DNA of 55,797 bases. It comes from a virus. Location of the stretch: positions 1 through 55,797 of the IMG/VR virus record IMGVR_UViG_3300020202_000007. The stretch is one strand, 5' to 3'. Below the pieces are notes generated by a model, which saw nothing but the letters and a program-made list of their open reading frames with translations, searched no databases and was not told where the DNA came from. The number at the start of each line of letters is the position of its first letter. Positions within the stretch are counted from its first letter, which is position 1. Below, piece after piece: positions 7,776-15,064 of the stretch. The position numbers were made by a program, and so were the translations under genes.

Positions 7776-8305
7776 TGGAACTTCGCAAGCCGACAAACTG
7801 CTGGTGCAAAGGCGGCTGGAAAGCCAAGAGCCTGCGCTGGGGCTGCCTGAAACGGGAGAAGGACAGATCGCTTCTGTACTGCAAGGACTGCCGGCATGAA
7901 TGGTGGTCGTTCCGAAGCTACGCGGCCTCGATTCCCATGTGGGTCAAGGAAGTGCGTTCCGGGATGACCGACCAGGACATCATGAACCGTATCGTCTCCG
8001 GCTCCCTGCGCGTGATTGAGAGGAAGGAACTGGTGATCGTCGAGTCGATTACTCCCAATCACGGAATTACGAGACTGAAGCAGATCGAGCGGCAAGTTCA
8101 TCCGTATACGACCTACCGTTTCGTGAACATCTCCTGCGGCGGGCTCCAGAAGAAGATCGCCGTTCACCGCTTGAATTGGATGTTCAACCACAAGCGGCTC
8201 GTTCCCGAAGGCTTTCACGTTGACCACGAAAACGGGCGCGGGGACGTGATCGACAACCTGAGATTACTTCCGGCGGCGGAAAACTGCCGGACCAATGTTG
8301 CATGA
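7775..8305 (+). CDS. HNH homing-type endonuclease with N-terminal zinc finger
   Basis: 176 residues; starts inside the helicase stop (TGATG). The N-terminal 45 residues carry CWCKGG, then CxxC (YCKDC), which suggests a zinc finger. The C-terminal 50 residues match HNH_3: VHRLNWMFNHKR, HVDHENG, DNLRLLPAAENCRTN. Such proteins are usually free-standing homing endonucleases in phages, but the tight overlap with both neighbours suggests it is an established member of the operon. An alternative is a DNA-processing role in replication. Confidence 0.85.
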   Translation: MELRKPTNCWCKGGWKAKSLRWGCLKREKDRSLLYCKDCRHEWWSFRSYAASIPMWVKEVRSGMTDQDIMNRIVSGSLRVIERKELVIVESITPNHGITRLKQIERQVHPYTTYRFVNISCGGLQKKIAVHRLNWMFNHKRLVPEGFHVDHENGRGDVIDNLRLLPAAENCRTNVA

Positions 8306-8601
8306 CCGACCTTTCCGAACAACTTCGCGAGCGATTCGACGCCAAGCCGGACGCCTGGACGCTGGCATGGTGGCGGGAACAGTTCCAGGAGGTCCTGAAG
8401 GGCTACCGCGGAGCAACCCACGGCATCAACCGAGCATTGGCGGAGTACGAAGACGCTTGCACGAAACTCACGGAACTGCGCGAGTTGGTTCAGTCGCTGG
8501 CACAGGACCGCGAAGCCGACCGGGCGAAGATCGGTGAGCTTCAGGCGAGGGTGGAACGGATGGCGGAGTACCTGAACAAGTCGAAAGGGCAGAAGTTATG
8601 A
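8302..8601 (+). CDS. Small coiled-coil protein
   Basis: 99 residues, starting with an ATGA overlap. Residues about 45-99 are an amphipathic helix with heptad spacing (LTELRELVQSLAQDREADRAK). A WTLAWWREQF aromatic patch sits at residues 20-29. No family recognised. It is followed by another ATGA-overlapping small gene. Confidence 0.7.
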   Translation: MTDLSEQLRERFDAKPDAWTLAWWREQFQEVLKGYRGATHGINRALAEYEDACTKLTELRELVQSLAQDREADRAKIGELQARVERMAEYLNKSKGQKL

Positions 8602-8768
8602 CCGTTGCCGAGTTGGCTAACCTCGTCGCCGAAATGAGGCACGCCCAGACCAATTATTTCCGCACACGGAGCAATTCCGCCCTAGAAGAATCCAAACGCC
8701 TGGAACGTAAGGTAGACGAAGCCTGCCAGGCGATTCTGGACGGACAGAAGAAGCTGTTTGGGCCATGA
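8598..8768 (+). CDS. Small helical phage protein
   Basis: 56 residues, ATGA overlap with the gene before. The pattern LVAEMRHAQTNYFRTRS...ESKRLERKVDEA resembles a short protein seen in many phages (AEMR-AQ-YF-TR then LE-VD). It is predicted to be one helical hairpin. Function unknown. It is the last gene before a 317-bp non-coding interval. Confidence 0.7.
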   Translation: MTVAELANLVAEMRHAQTNYFRTRSNSALEESKRLERKVDEACQAILDGQKKLFGP

Positions 8769-9085
8769 AAGCGATTCACATAGCCCCCTGTTGGGCAAAA
8801 CGGTTCAACAGCACAGCTACCGACCGCTGAGGCGACAAAGGCTGTGCGACAAAGACCTACACCCGCCTAAGCGAGGGTAGTCACAAGGAAGCTGACGACA
8901 TCGCCGAGGGACGCGCCGGATGGCGCCGGGAGGCAAGGGGCCGTGAGGTACCAAAGGGGCCGCAGAGGAGCGGCCGATTGCAGCGGCTTAAAATAAATGC
9001 GGCTTGGAAGTATTGCGCGCTGAGACACCAGCGCCAGGGAGCGAGCCAGGCTGACCCCGGTGGAGGACAACCCCAAGGAGAACTT
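8769..9085 (+). ncRNA. Candidate structured non-coding RNA (at least six hairpins)
   Basis: No convincing reading frame with a ribosome-binding site. Predicted stems on the plus strand: CTGTTGGGC/GTTCAACAG (8788-8811, loop AAAACG, two GU pairs); CACAGC/GCTGTG (8812-8817 with 8841-8846); CTACACCCGC/GCGAGGGTAG (8857-8880, loop CTAA, two mismatches); GCGCC/GGCGC (8913-8926, loop GGAT); GGCCGC/GCGGCC (8958-8975, loop AGAGGA); GCGCTG/CAGCGC (9017-9034, loop AGACAC). GCGACAAAG occurs twice (8832 and 8846). Two loops present GGA, the CsrA recognition core. It is not recognisable as tmRNA, RNase P or a group I intron. Covariation cannot be tested here. Confidence 0.5.
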
Positions 9086-9511
9086 ATGAAGATTTACATT
9101 GCATCGTCATGGAAGAATCAGCACGCCGTGGAACTCATCACCGAGGGCTTGCGTTCACGCGGGCATGAGGTGCTGTCGTTTGTCGAGAACAATCACGGCG
9201 AGCTAATGGGCCACAAGGCATCAGAGGACGGCAAGCCGATGGCGCTTGACGAATGGTGCATGTCCGAGCGAGGCCGTAAATCGTTCGATTACGACACCAA
9301 GGGCGCGACAGAATCTGACCTCGTGATTTACGTCGGCCCGTCCGGCTGTGATGCCTGGGCGGAAGTCGGAGCGGCGTGGTCTCGCGGCGTGCCAATCATC
9401 GGCCTGCTGTCCAAGGGCGAACAAGTCGGGCTGATGCGCCGCATGGTCCTCTGGGTGCATAACGTGCGCGAGTTGTGGACGAAGTTCGATTCATTGGCGA
9501 AGGCGGCCTAA
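9086..9511 (+). CDS. Nucleoside 2-deoxyribosyltransferase-like protein
   Basis: 141 residues; AAGGAG upstream of ATG 9086 fixes the start. The N-terminal YIASSWKN strand, SDLVIYVGPSG, then CDAWAEVGAAWSRGVPIIGL match the nucleoside deoxyribosyltransferase fold, with E93 at the position of the catalytic Glu and D78/D89 nearby. Classical enzymes swap bases on deoxyribose through a covalent glutamate intermediate. Phage and defence-system relatives may act on NAD or nucleotides instead. The gene follows a highly structured non-coding interval. The superfamily is fairly sure, the substrate is not. Confidence 0.75.
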   Translation: MKIYIASSWKNQHAVELITEGLRSRGHEVLSFVENNHGELMGHKASEDGKPMALDEWCMSERGRKSFDYDTKGATESDLVIYVGPSGCDAWAEVGAAWSRGVPIIGLLSKGEQVGLMRRMVLWVHNVRELWTKFDSLAKAA

Positions 9512-9623
9512 CCACCTGACGCGGAGAGGGAGGGGCGCGAGGGAAATAAATGGTAACTATCCCTTTCACTCATCATCCGTAGTGCGGCGTACCGCATTCC
9601 GTCCAGGTTTTTAGGCAATACGC

Positions 9624-9651
9624 TTGACGCATCACGCCGACTTGTTAAAGT
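9624..9651 (+). promoter_or_regulatory. Possible sigma70-type promoter, preceded by a small hairpin
   Basis: TTGACG (9624-9629) and TAAAGT (9646-9651) are separated by 16 bp, 49 bp upstream of the next ATG. A hairpin with stem TGCGG/CCGCA and loop CGTA lies just before (9582-9595), followed after a gap by a short T run, which could be a weak terminator for the upstream unit. Weak evidence. Confidence 0.35.
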
Positions 9652-9700
9652 TATACGCATGACTCAGCAATTCGCGGGGTCGAAAACAAGGGGAACGACA

Positions 9701-10054
9701 ATGACAGCGACACTCGGGCCTTGTGAGGTAATCGGACAAATGGCAGTCGCAGACCTGGACCTGGAAGACTGCAAGCTCTTTGAGATCACGACGAAGCATG
9801 CGCCGTTTGCTGACTTCAGCACTGTTGGCTATGCCTTCGATGAAGCGGACGCCAAGCGTTTTGCTGCCTCTGGTGAAATGCTGGCGGCTCTCAAGCGGGC
9901 CGGCAAGGTGCTTTGGGAATACGTCTGCACACCCAACACGGTTGATATGTCGGTGTTCGCCGAAGTCGAGGCGGAAATTCGGGACTTGCTCGCCAACCTG
10001 GAAGGCATTGACCGGCACGATGAGATGCCGGCAATGCAGAATGAGTTGAGGTAG
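9701..10054 (+). CDS. Hypothetical protein
   Basis: 117 residues from ATG 9701, which has AAGGGGAA upstream; the in-frame ATG 42 bases earlier has no binding site. Composition is acidic (AVADLDLEDCKLFEI, EVEAEIRDLLANLE). No recognised family. It lies three bases before the transposase-like gene. Confidence 0.65.
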   Translation: MTATLGPCEVIGQMAVADLDLEDCKLFEITTKHAPFADFSTVGYAFDEADAKRFAASGEMLAALKRAGKVLWEYVCTPNTVDMSVFAEVEAEIRDLLANLEGIDRHDEMPAMQNELR

Positions 10055-10057
10055 CCC

Positions 10058-11293
10058 ATGCAGACCGAAGATGTAGCGATTAACGCTGGCTTCTACGTGC
10101 CGCGAATTGCTGAGCAAGGTGGTATGTTCGTCATCGAGCAGACTGACTCGATGTACCGAACGTACTACTGGTCCGCGAAGCGTGGCGAGTGGTTCAGTAT
10201 GCGAGAAAGCCTCCGATATGTGTCGCATTTTCGCAGCCGTGAGGCCGCAGAGCTTGAACTGAAACGGATTCGACTCAAGCTGACGCCTGAGTACCCGAAA
10301 TCCAAACTCCGAAAGCTCCAAGCCATGACCGACACCCCGAAAACCCTGCTCGATGCCGTCCGCTACTACAGCGATCCGAAGGTTTGTTTCGAGACGATGC
10401 TGCGGGTCAAGTTCCCGGACGGCAAGATTAAGTGCCCCAAGTGCCAGAGCGAGGCGGTGGGCGTGATCCGCTCCCGGTCGATGCTGCAATGCAAGGCGAA
10501 GGAATGCCGCAAACAGTTCAGCGTCAAAGTCGGGACGATTTTCGAGGATAGCCCACTTGGACTCGACAAGTGGTTCGTGGCCGTATGGTGCATCGCGAAC
10601 ATGAAGAACGGCATCAGCAGCCTCGAACTGTCGCGGGCCTTGGGCGTGCGCCAGCCAACCGCTTGGTTCATGCTCCACCGCATCCGCTGCGCGATGAAAA
10701 CGCGGACCTTCCGCAAACTGAACGGCGAAGTCGAGAGCGACGAATCGTTCTTTGGCGGCAAGGCTGCCAACATGCACAAGCACCGTCGCGAAAAGCTCAT
10801 CAGGGGCCGTGGCAGCGTCGGCAAGGCGATTGTCCAGGGATTGCTGGAGAGAAGCCAAGGCGACGGGCCAAGCCAGTTCCGGGGCTTTGTGGTGCCTAAT
10901 ACGACTGAGGAAACGCTTTGCGTCAACGTGATGCGGAACGTCGAAATGGGCAGCCACGTTTACACGGACGCCGCCACGGCCTACGGCGCTCTGGCGCTCC
11001 GCTACTGGCACGCCAGCGTCGATCACCTGACCAAGTACGTTTCGGCCCGCGTCCACACGAACGGGCTGGAGAACTTCTGGAGCTTGCTCAAGCGGGCGAT
11101 TCGAGGCACCTACGTTGCCGTCGCCGCCTTCCACCTTGAGCGGTATCTGGACGAACAAGCGTTCCGGTTCAATAACCGGGATGTAGGCGATGGGTTGCGT
11201 TTTCAGCGCGTCTTGCGGGCAGTTGTCGGCAAGCGCCTCACCTATCGGATGCTCACCGCGCAAGGTGACGCCGGCTTTATGGGGATTCGATGA
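10058..11293 (+). CDS. IS1595 (ISXO2-like) family transposase with 89-residue N-terminal extension
   Basis: 411 residues. From about residue 91 the protein is a typical IS1595 transposase: a zinc ribbon (C126, C129, C145, C150), an HTH region (LSRALGVRQPTAWFMLHRIR), then the catalytic core with D228 in ESDESFFGG, D304 in VYTDAATAYG and E338 in TNGLENFWSLLKR. M90 (10325) would be the normal transposase start. Residues 1-89 are not transposase-like and are read in the same frame. The stop overlaps the next gene and no terminal inverted repeats or target duplications are seen, so it may be immobile or adopted by the phage. Confidence 0.88.
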   Translation: MQTEDVAINAGFYVPRIAEQGGMFVIEQTDSMYRTYYWSAKRGEWFSMRESLRYVSHFRSREAAELELKRIRLKLTPEYPKSKLRKLQAMTDTPKTLLDAVRYYSDPKVCFETMLRVKFPDGKIKCPKCQSEAVGVIRSRSMLQCKAKECRKQFSVKVGTIFEDSPLGLDKWFVAVWCIANMKNGISSLELSRALGVRQPTAWFMLHRIRCAMKTRTFRKLNGEVESDESFFGGKAANMHKHRREKLIRGRGSVGKAIVQGLLERSQGDGPSQFRGFVVPNTTEETLCVNVMRNVEMGSHVYTDAATAYGALALRYWHASVDHLTKYVSARVHTNGLENFWSLLKRAIRGTYVAVAAFHLERYLDEQAFRFNNRDVGDGLRFQRVLRAVVGKRLTYRMLTAQGDAGFMGIR

Positions 11294-11535
11294 TGGGCAT
11301 TCGTACGGCAGACAATGTGGCAACGCCAGAGCAGCTATGTGAGGCCGCTCGGCATTTGGCAAAGTCCGAAAAGGGCAGGGACGCTCTGCGGCGAGTCGTG
11401 GATTGGCTGGAAGCGTCCGGCCTGTCGCTCGACTACGTGAACCAGGACGCGATTCTGACGCTGCTTGACGCGGCCTGGAATGGCTACGCTGGCACTGTGC
11501 GCGAGGCAATGCACGAGGCTCTGGGCGATGGGTAA
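11290..11535 (+). CDS. Small hypothetical protein
   Basis: 81 residues; starts within the transposase stop (ATGATG, so either ATG could be used). It is helical with a DWLEASGLSLDYV segment. No family recognised. It is tightly coupled to the transposase gene upstream and overlaps the next small gene by eight bases. Confidence 0.65.
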   Translation: MMGIRTADNVATPEQLCEAARHLAKSEKGRDALRRVVDWLEASGLSLDYVNQDAILTLLDAAWNGYAGTVREAMHEALGDG

Positions 11536-11656
11536 TATCCGCATCCGCCCGTTGTTCGCATGGTACGACATTTGGGTCGGCGTTTTCATCGACACCGGTA
11601 AGCGGCGAGTTTACGTGCTGCCGCTGCCGTGCATCGGCGTCGTCATCAACTACTAA
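11528..11656 (+). CDS. Conserved short phage protein (WYDxWVG type)
   Basis: 42 residues starting at ATG 11528. FAWYDIWVGVFIDTGKRR followed by YVLPLPCIGVV is a pattern I recognise from short proteins in many phage genomes (WYD-WVG, then basic pair, then PLP and hydrophobic end). It may be membrane associated. Function unknown. Confidence 0.7.
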   Translation: MGNIRIRPLFAWYDIWVGVFIDTGKRRVYVLPLPCIGVVINY

Positions 11657-11673
11657 CCAAAAGGGACTTTGTG

Positions 11674-11829
11674 ATGGTACGGAAGCCTGAGGGAGCGGAC
11701 GCAGCGGAGTCGCTGTTATCGAAACTGGTCCAAGTGCCGAAGACCGAACTGGACCGTGAGGTTGCGAAGGCCAAGGCCAAACGCAAGACGCCCAAAAAAT
11801 CAGCAAGTAAGCGTAAACGAAAGTCATAG
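11674..11829 (+). CDS. Short basic protein
   Basis: 51 residues from ATG 11674 (GTG 11671 is also possible). The N-terminal half is helical with VPKTELDREVAK; the C-terminal half is Lys/Arg-rich (KRKTPKKSASKRKRKS), suggesting nucleic-acid contact. Similar short VPK..E.. basic proteins occur in many phages. Function unknown. Confidence 0.65.
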   Translation: MVRKPEGADAAESLLSKLVQVPKTELDREVAKAKAKRKTPKKSASKRKRKS

Positions 11830-11880
11830 GTCACGTTGATGAGTCAACTGGATAGTTACCCAAACAAAAGGAGCTAGCGG

Positions 11881-12171
11881 ATGAGGACGAGTAAACGCAA
11901 GAAGTCCAAGCTGGTCGAGCATGACCCGGCGACCGGTTTTTGCGTCACGATTGGCGGCCACTTGCCGTATGTAGGAGAGTTCGAGCCAGCGCTGGGAAAT
12001 CCGAGCGCCGAGCAAAAACTGCAAGACAGGTGGCCAAGCGATGGGGTCACGACACGCAAGGTTGTTCGCGCGGTCGTGCTTACGAAACGCGATTACCGCC
12101 GATTGCTGAAGCTGGCCCAAGCCGCCCTCTCACCCCAGGAGCAAAGCCCGTGCATAAGACCATCGAAGTGA
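11881..12171 (+). CDS. Hypothetical protein
   Basis: 96 residues with AAAAGGAG upstream. Basic start (RTSKRKKSKL), a short beta-rich middle and a helical C-terminus (KRDYRRLLKLAQAAL). Not recognised. It overlaps the next gene by 22 bases. Confidence 0.65.
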   Translation: MRTSKRKKSKLVEHDPATGFCVTIGGHLPYVGEFEPALGNPSAEQKLQDRWPSDGVTTRKVVRAVVLTKRDYRRLLKLAQAALSPQEQSPCIRPSK

Positions 12172-12356
12172 AACTGACCTGCGAGGTTCCAATGGCACCG
12201 AACTTCCTCAGGACCCCAGCCGGAACGGTGCCTCTGTGCGCCGTCACCGAGGACGCTTTAAGGACACTTGGGGCGATGTGGACTGAGGCGCTGATCGAGC
12301 GCGCCAGGAAGCAACGACAGGAGAAGCGCGAAAGGGATAGAAGCCATGAGCGATAG
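12150..12356 (+). CDS. Small hypothetical phage protein
   Basis: 68 residues from a GTG with CAGGAG upstream. The N-terminal strand IEVKLTCEVPMAPNFLR resembles a short conserved phage protein of beta-hairpin plus helix type. The C-terminus is a basic helix. It overlaps the next tiny frame by 11 bases. Function unknown. Confidence 0.6.
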   Translation: MHKTIEVKLTCEVPMAPNFLRTPAGTVPLCAVTEDALRTLGAMWTEALIERARKQRQEKRERDRSHER

Positions 12357-12426
12357 TTCGTTGGGGCGAATGTATCTCGGCACGAATCAGGCGCTTAACG
12401 CCATGCAGAGGGAGAGCGGGAGTTGA
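12346..12426 (+). CDS. Very short possible protein (26 aa)
   Basis: A 26-residue frame in the gap between two genes, with GGGATAG upstream of its ATG. Its TGA overlaps the TTG start of the next gene. It may be a leader that couples translation. Support is mostly positional. Confidence 0.35.
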   Translation: MSDSSLGRMYLGTNQALNAMQRESGS

Positions 12427-12695
12427 ACATTGCACTTGACTACGACGGGACGTACACGGCTGACAGCACGCTCTGGGACCGCTTTGTTGCTGACGCGAAG
12501 GAGCGCGGCCACAAGGTCTGGATTGTCACTTGCCGTCGCGACACTGACGAAAACCGCGAGGACATCGGCAGGCCCGCTGGGTGCTTAGTCCTGTTCACAA
12601 ACTTGTCCGCAAAGCGGTGGGCGCTTGAGCAACGAGGACTGCGAGTGGATGTCTGGATCGATGACGATCCAGACTGTGTGATGAGGGGCAAGTAG
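12423..12695 (+). CDS. HAD-superfamily hydrolase-like protein
   Basis: 90 residues, TTG start overlapping the upstream stop. LDYDGTYT matches HAD motif I (D6, D8), VTCRR resembles motif II, and WIDDDPD at the C-terminus fits motif IV. The cap domain is minimal. Such short phage HAD proteins may be 5'-nucleotidases or polynucleotide 3'-phosphatase-like, but the substrate cannot be named. Confidence 0.75.
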   Translation: MNIALDYDGTYTADSTLWDRFVADAKERGHKVWIVTCRRDTDENREDIGRPAGCLVLFTNLSAKRWALEQRGLRVDVWIDDDPDCVMRGK

Positions 12696-12741
12696 CCAGT
12701 TGGGCTGAGGGAACGAGGGATTTGGCAGGGAGGATTTCATA

Positions 12742-12945
12742 ATGGCAAACGGAAGCGACCGGGGACACAAGGCAGTCAGGCAGGCGGTGGCGAAAACAAA
12801 AGCCAGCGACTTGGTTGGCCGCAAGAAGCATGTGGGCGTTCGCTGCCCTCATTGCTACAGAATCAAGCGCCTTGAAATGCGCGAAGTGGATGGAGTCGTA
12901 AGGCTGTACGGGGCTTTTGACTTGACGAACCCCGCCGCCGGCTAA
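12742..12945 (+). CDS. Small protein with CxxC motif
   Basis: 67 residues, AGGGAGG upstream. Basic N-terminus, then a single CPHC motif at about residue 35 in a short beta-rich segment. Only one Cys pair is present, so a full zinc ribbon would need a dimer. It is the last gene before a terminator. Confidence 0.6.
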   Translation: MANGSDRGHKAVRQAVAKTKASDLVGRKKHVGVRCPHCYRIKRLEMREVDGVVRLYGAFDLTNPAAG

Positions 12946-12987
12946 TACATTGCGGTTGTTCAGTGCCCAGGCACTTACCTCCCTGGG

Positions 12988-13007
12988 GCGGCTTCGGGCC
13001 GCGTTTT
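12988..13007 (+). terminator. Rho-independent terminator
   Basis: Stem GCGGC/GCCGC with loop TTCGG (12988-13002), followed by G and TTTT. It closes the early run of small genes before the secreted-protein module. Confidence 0.7.
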
Positions 13008-13083
13008 ACAGCCAACTAATGCTGTGAATCGCGCGCCATCTTTTGGGCCGCCGGCTCCCAGCAAAACATAGGGGAGCTATCGC

Positions 13084-13464
13084 GTGGCAAATTCTCAAGG
13101 CGTAGGTCATCACACCACCCTGCATTCGATGCAGGAAATCGCCGTTCAATATTCCGCGTTCTTGCGGAAGGTTCTCGAATTCGGCCCAAAAACGCCCGAG
13201 TTCACCAATCACCTGCAAGCCGGCGCGCTCGAATTCCGTGAGGCGTACGACATGGTGATTGAGCATTTCGGCGTGTCGGCGGCCCCGGTTGAAGTCAACT
13301 GGGAAGAGGTCGCCGCGATCAATGATGTTCAGACCATCGAACAACAGGTCGTCGAGAAGGTTGGCGTCTCTGCGGGCGTCGGCGGGCTGCGCGAGATTTT
13401 CGCGTTCCTCGTTCAGTCGGGGCTGCTCGAACTGATCACGAAAACTTGGTTCAAGACGACCTGA
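13084..13464 (+). CDS. Hypothetical protein ahead of the secreted-protein module
   Basis: 126 residues from GTG 13084 with GGGGAG upstream. Mostly helical; the C-terminus is hydrophobic (REIFAFLVQSGLLELITKTWF) and could be membrane-associated. It lies between the terminator and the secreted protease genes, so a link to lysis is possible but unproven. Confidence 0.65.
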   Translation: MANSQGVGHHTTLHSMQEIAVQYSAFLRKVLEFGPKTPEFTNHLQAGALEFREAYDMVIEHFGVSAAPVEVNWEEVAAINDVQTIEQQVVEKVGVSAGVGGLREIFAFLVQSGLLELITKTWFKTT

Positions 13465-13503
13465 TTCACGGTCCCCGCAACCATCTCACGAAAGGGACCG
13501 CGC

Positions 13504-14220
13504 ATGATTCGTTCGCTCGTCATCGCCTTGCTATTGGCGGTTCCTGCGTTCGCGGCGCCGCCGGCCGTTGAGATCCCCGGTGAGGTCAAGCCATCGGGGC
13601 AGTATGTGACGCTTACGCCCAAGACTGAGGCGGCAGCTATCACGTACATCGGGCTATCCGGCATCGAGCCATTGCCGCCAGCCGTTCTCAAAGACCCGCG
13701 AATGTTTTTGCTCGACACGCGGGGGCTCGCTGTCGGCCGGTATCAATTCGTGGCTGTTGCCAGCCTCAAGGACGAGCACACCCGCGTTGACTTCTCGGTT
13801 GTCATTGGCACACCGCCACCGGGGCCGCCAGTAAACCCTCAGCCACCCGCACCTCCGCAGCCGCTGGCGGGGATGCGGGTACTAACGATTTGGGAGACGG
13901 ACAAGCCGTTGCCGCGCGATTACCAGAACGCGATAGCGTCTCAGGAGGTGGCGGCTTACCTCGACGTGAAGTGCTTGAAGGGGCCGGACGGCAAGACACC
14001 GGAGCGCCGGATATTCGACGAGGACTCATCGTTAGCCCAGCTCCCCAAGCCCTGGCAAGACCTGCGAGCCGCCCTACCTTCGGTCCTGCCCCTGTCCCCC
14101 GACGGATTCCAAGTGCCCCACGTAGCAATTGGGGCGGCGGATGGTTCCGTCGTAACTAGCGGGCCATATCCGCGTGCCGAAACAGAAGCCTTGGAGTTTT
14201 TCAAAAAGCATGGTGGATGA
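13504..14220 (+). CDS. Secreted protein with proline-rich linker
   Basis: 238 residues with GAAAGGGA upstream. A clear signal peptide (IRSLVIALLLAVPAFA, predicted cut after residue 17) is followed by a beta-rich domain, a Pro/Gly linker at about 102-122 and a C-terminal domain of about 115 residues ending in a FFKKHGG helix. The first 100 residues resemble immunoglobulin-like extracellular modules. No catalytic motif is seen. It overlaps the metalloprotease gene by 11 bases, so the two products probably act together at the envelope. Confidence 0.75.
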   Translation: MIRSLVIALLLAVPAFAAPPAVEIPGEVKPSGQYVTLTPKTEAAAITYIGLSGIEPLPPAVLKDPRMFLLDTRGLAVGRYQFVAVASLKDEHTRVDFSVVIGTPPPGPPVNPQPPAPPQPLAGMRVLTIWETDKPLPRDYQNAIASQEVAAYLDVKCLKGPDGKTPERRIFDEDSSLAQLPKPWQDLRAALPSVLPLSPDGFQVPHVAIGAADGSVVTSGPYPRAETEALEFFKKHGG

Positions 14221-15061
14221 TCGAACCATCATCGAAGCCTTGCACAAGTACGGCTATCTGCATCAGGTGGCACGGACGGAGTTGCACCTGTTCACGATTG
14301 AAGATGCAGTTGTTAAAGAGGCGTTGCGGAAGTATCAGGATTTCTGCCACTACCCGCTCAACGCGATTGTGTGGCGACATCATCGGCGCGATCTAAATGC
14401 GGATGGTGAAGTAGGCCCTGCGACTCGCGAACTGTTTGCTAGGCCGCGATGTGAGATTCCCGACTTCGGCCCAGGCTCGGGCGTGAGCCTTCAAGGCAGC
14501 GGAAGCTGGCCAGCGTCGTGCCAAAAGAGTGGCATCAAAATGTTCGTGAGCATGGCTGGCTGCCCAGTGCGGGACGAGTGGCCGCAGATTCAGGCGGATG
14601 TTCTCGAAGCCTATCGGCTAATCGGACTCAAGGTGAACATCGTTGACTTGCAAGCCAAGGCCAACGTGCATGTTTACTTCCGCTCGTTCTTCGGCGGCAC
14701 GATCGGTTTGGCTGAGTTCAACGGCCAAAGTTGCTCGGACAAGGTGTTCTGCTCGATGAGCAGCAGCTACCGGGGGGAGAACCGCGGGCTGTTCAAGCAT
14801 GAGTTTGGCCACAACTGCAATCTTTCACACACACGCGGCGGGACGATGAACCCGTACATTCTCGACGAGACGCACCCGCGGGCGTTCTGGGAGTCGAGCG
14901 ACCCGAGTTATCGAACTCTGGTCCGATACTTCGACGGCGCGCCCGTTGGAGAGCCAGGGCCAGGACCGCAGCCGCATCCACCACCGCCGCCACCCGATGA
15001 ACCAGACGAGCCCTACGTGGGGCCAATCATCCGCTTCCTTCGCAAACTATTTGGATGGTAG
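14210..15061 (+). CDS. Matrixin-like metalloprotease with peptidoglycan-binding-type prodomain
   Basis: 283 residues from ATG 14210. Residues about 5-78 fit a PG_binding_1 domain (ALRKYQDFCHYP, DGEVGPATREL). They are followed by PRCEIPDFG (79-87), close to the PRCGxPD cysteine switch that keeps matrix metalloproteases inactive, with C81 as the switch residue. The catalytic zinc motif HEFGHNCNLSH (H197, E198, H201, H207) and Met-turn (GTMNPY, M213) define a metzincin. A Pro-rich stretch (248-262) leads to a short basic-aromatic tail (RFLRKLFGW). There is no obvious signal peptide. Likely an envelope- or lysis-associated protease. Confidence 0.85.
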   Translation: MVDDRTIIEALHKYGYLHQVARTELHLFTIEDAVVKEALRKYQDFCHYPLNAIVWRHHRRDLNADGEVGPATRELFARPRCEIPDFGPGSGVSLQGSGSWPASCQKSGIKMFVSMAGCPVRDEWPQIQADVLEAYRLIGLKVNIVDLQAKANVHVYFRSFFGGTIGLAEFNGQSCSDKVFCSMSSSYRGENRGLFKHEFGHNCNLSHTRGGTMNPYILDETHPRAFWESSDPSYRTLVRYFDGAPVGEPGPGPQPHPPPPPPDEPDEPYVGPIIRFLRKLFGW

Positions 15062-15064
15062 CCC

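Noticed and set aside
8769-9085. Known RNA classes (tmRNA, RNase P, group I intron) for the structured region
   Set aside because: No tRNA-like ends, no conserved core sequences of these classes were recognisable.
9632-11827. Very long open frame on the minus strand (about 730 codons)
   Set aside because: It is antisense to five well-supported plus-strand genes, including the transposase with intact catalytic motifs; composition is Pro/Arg/His-rich as expected for a GC-rich shadow frame.
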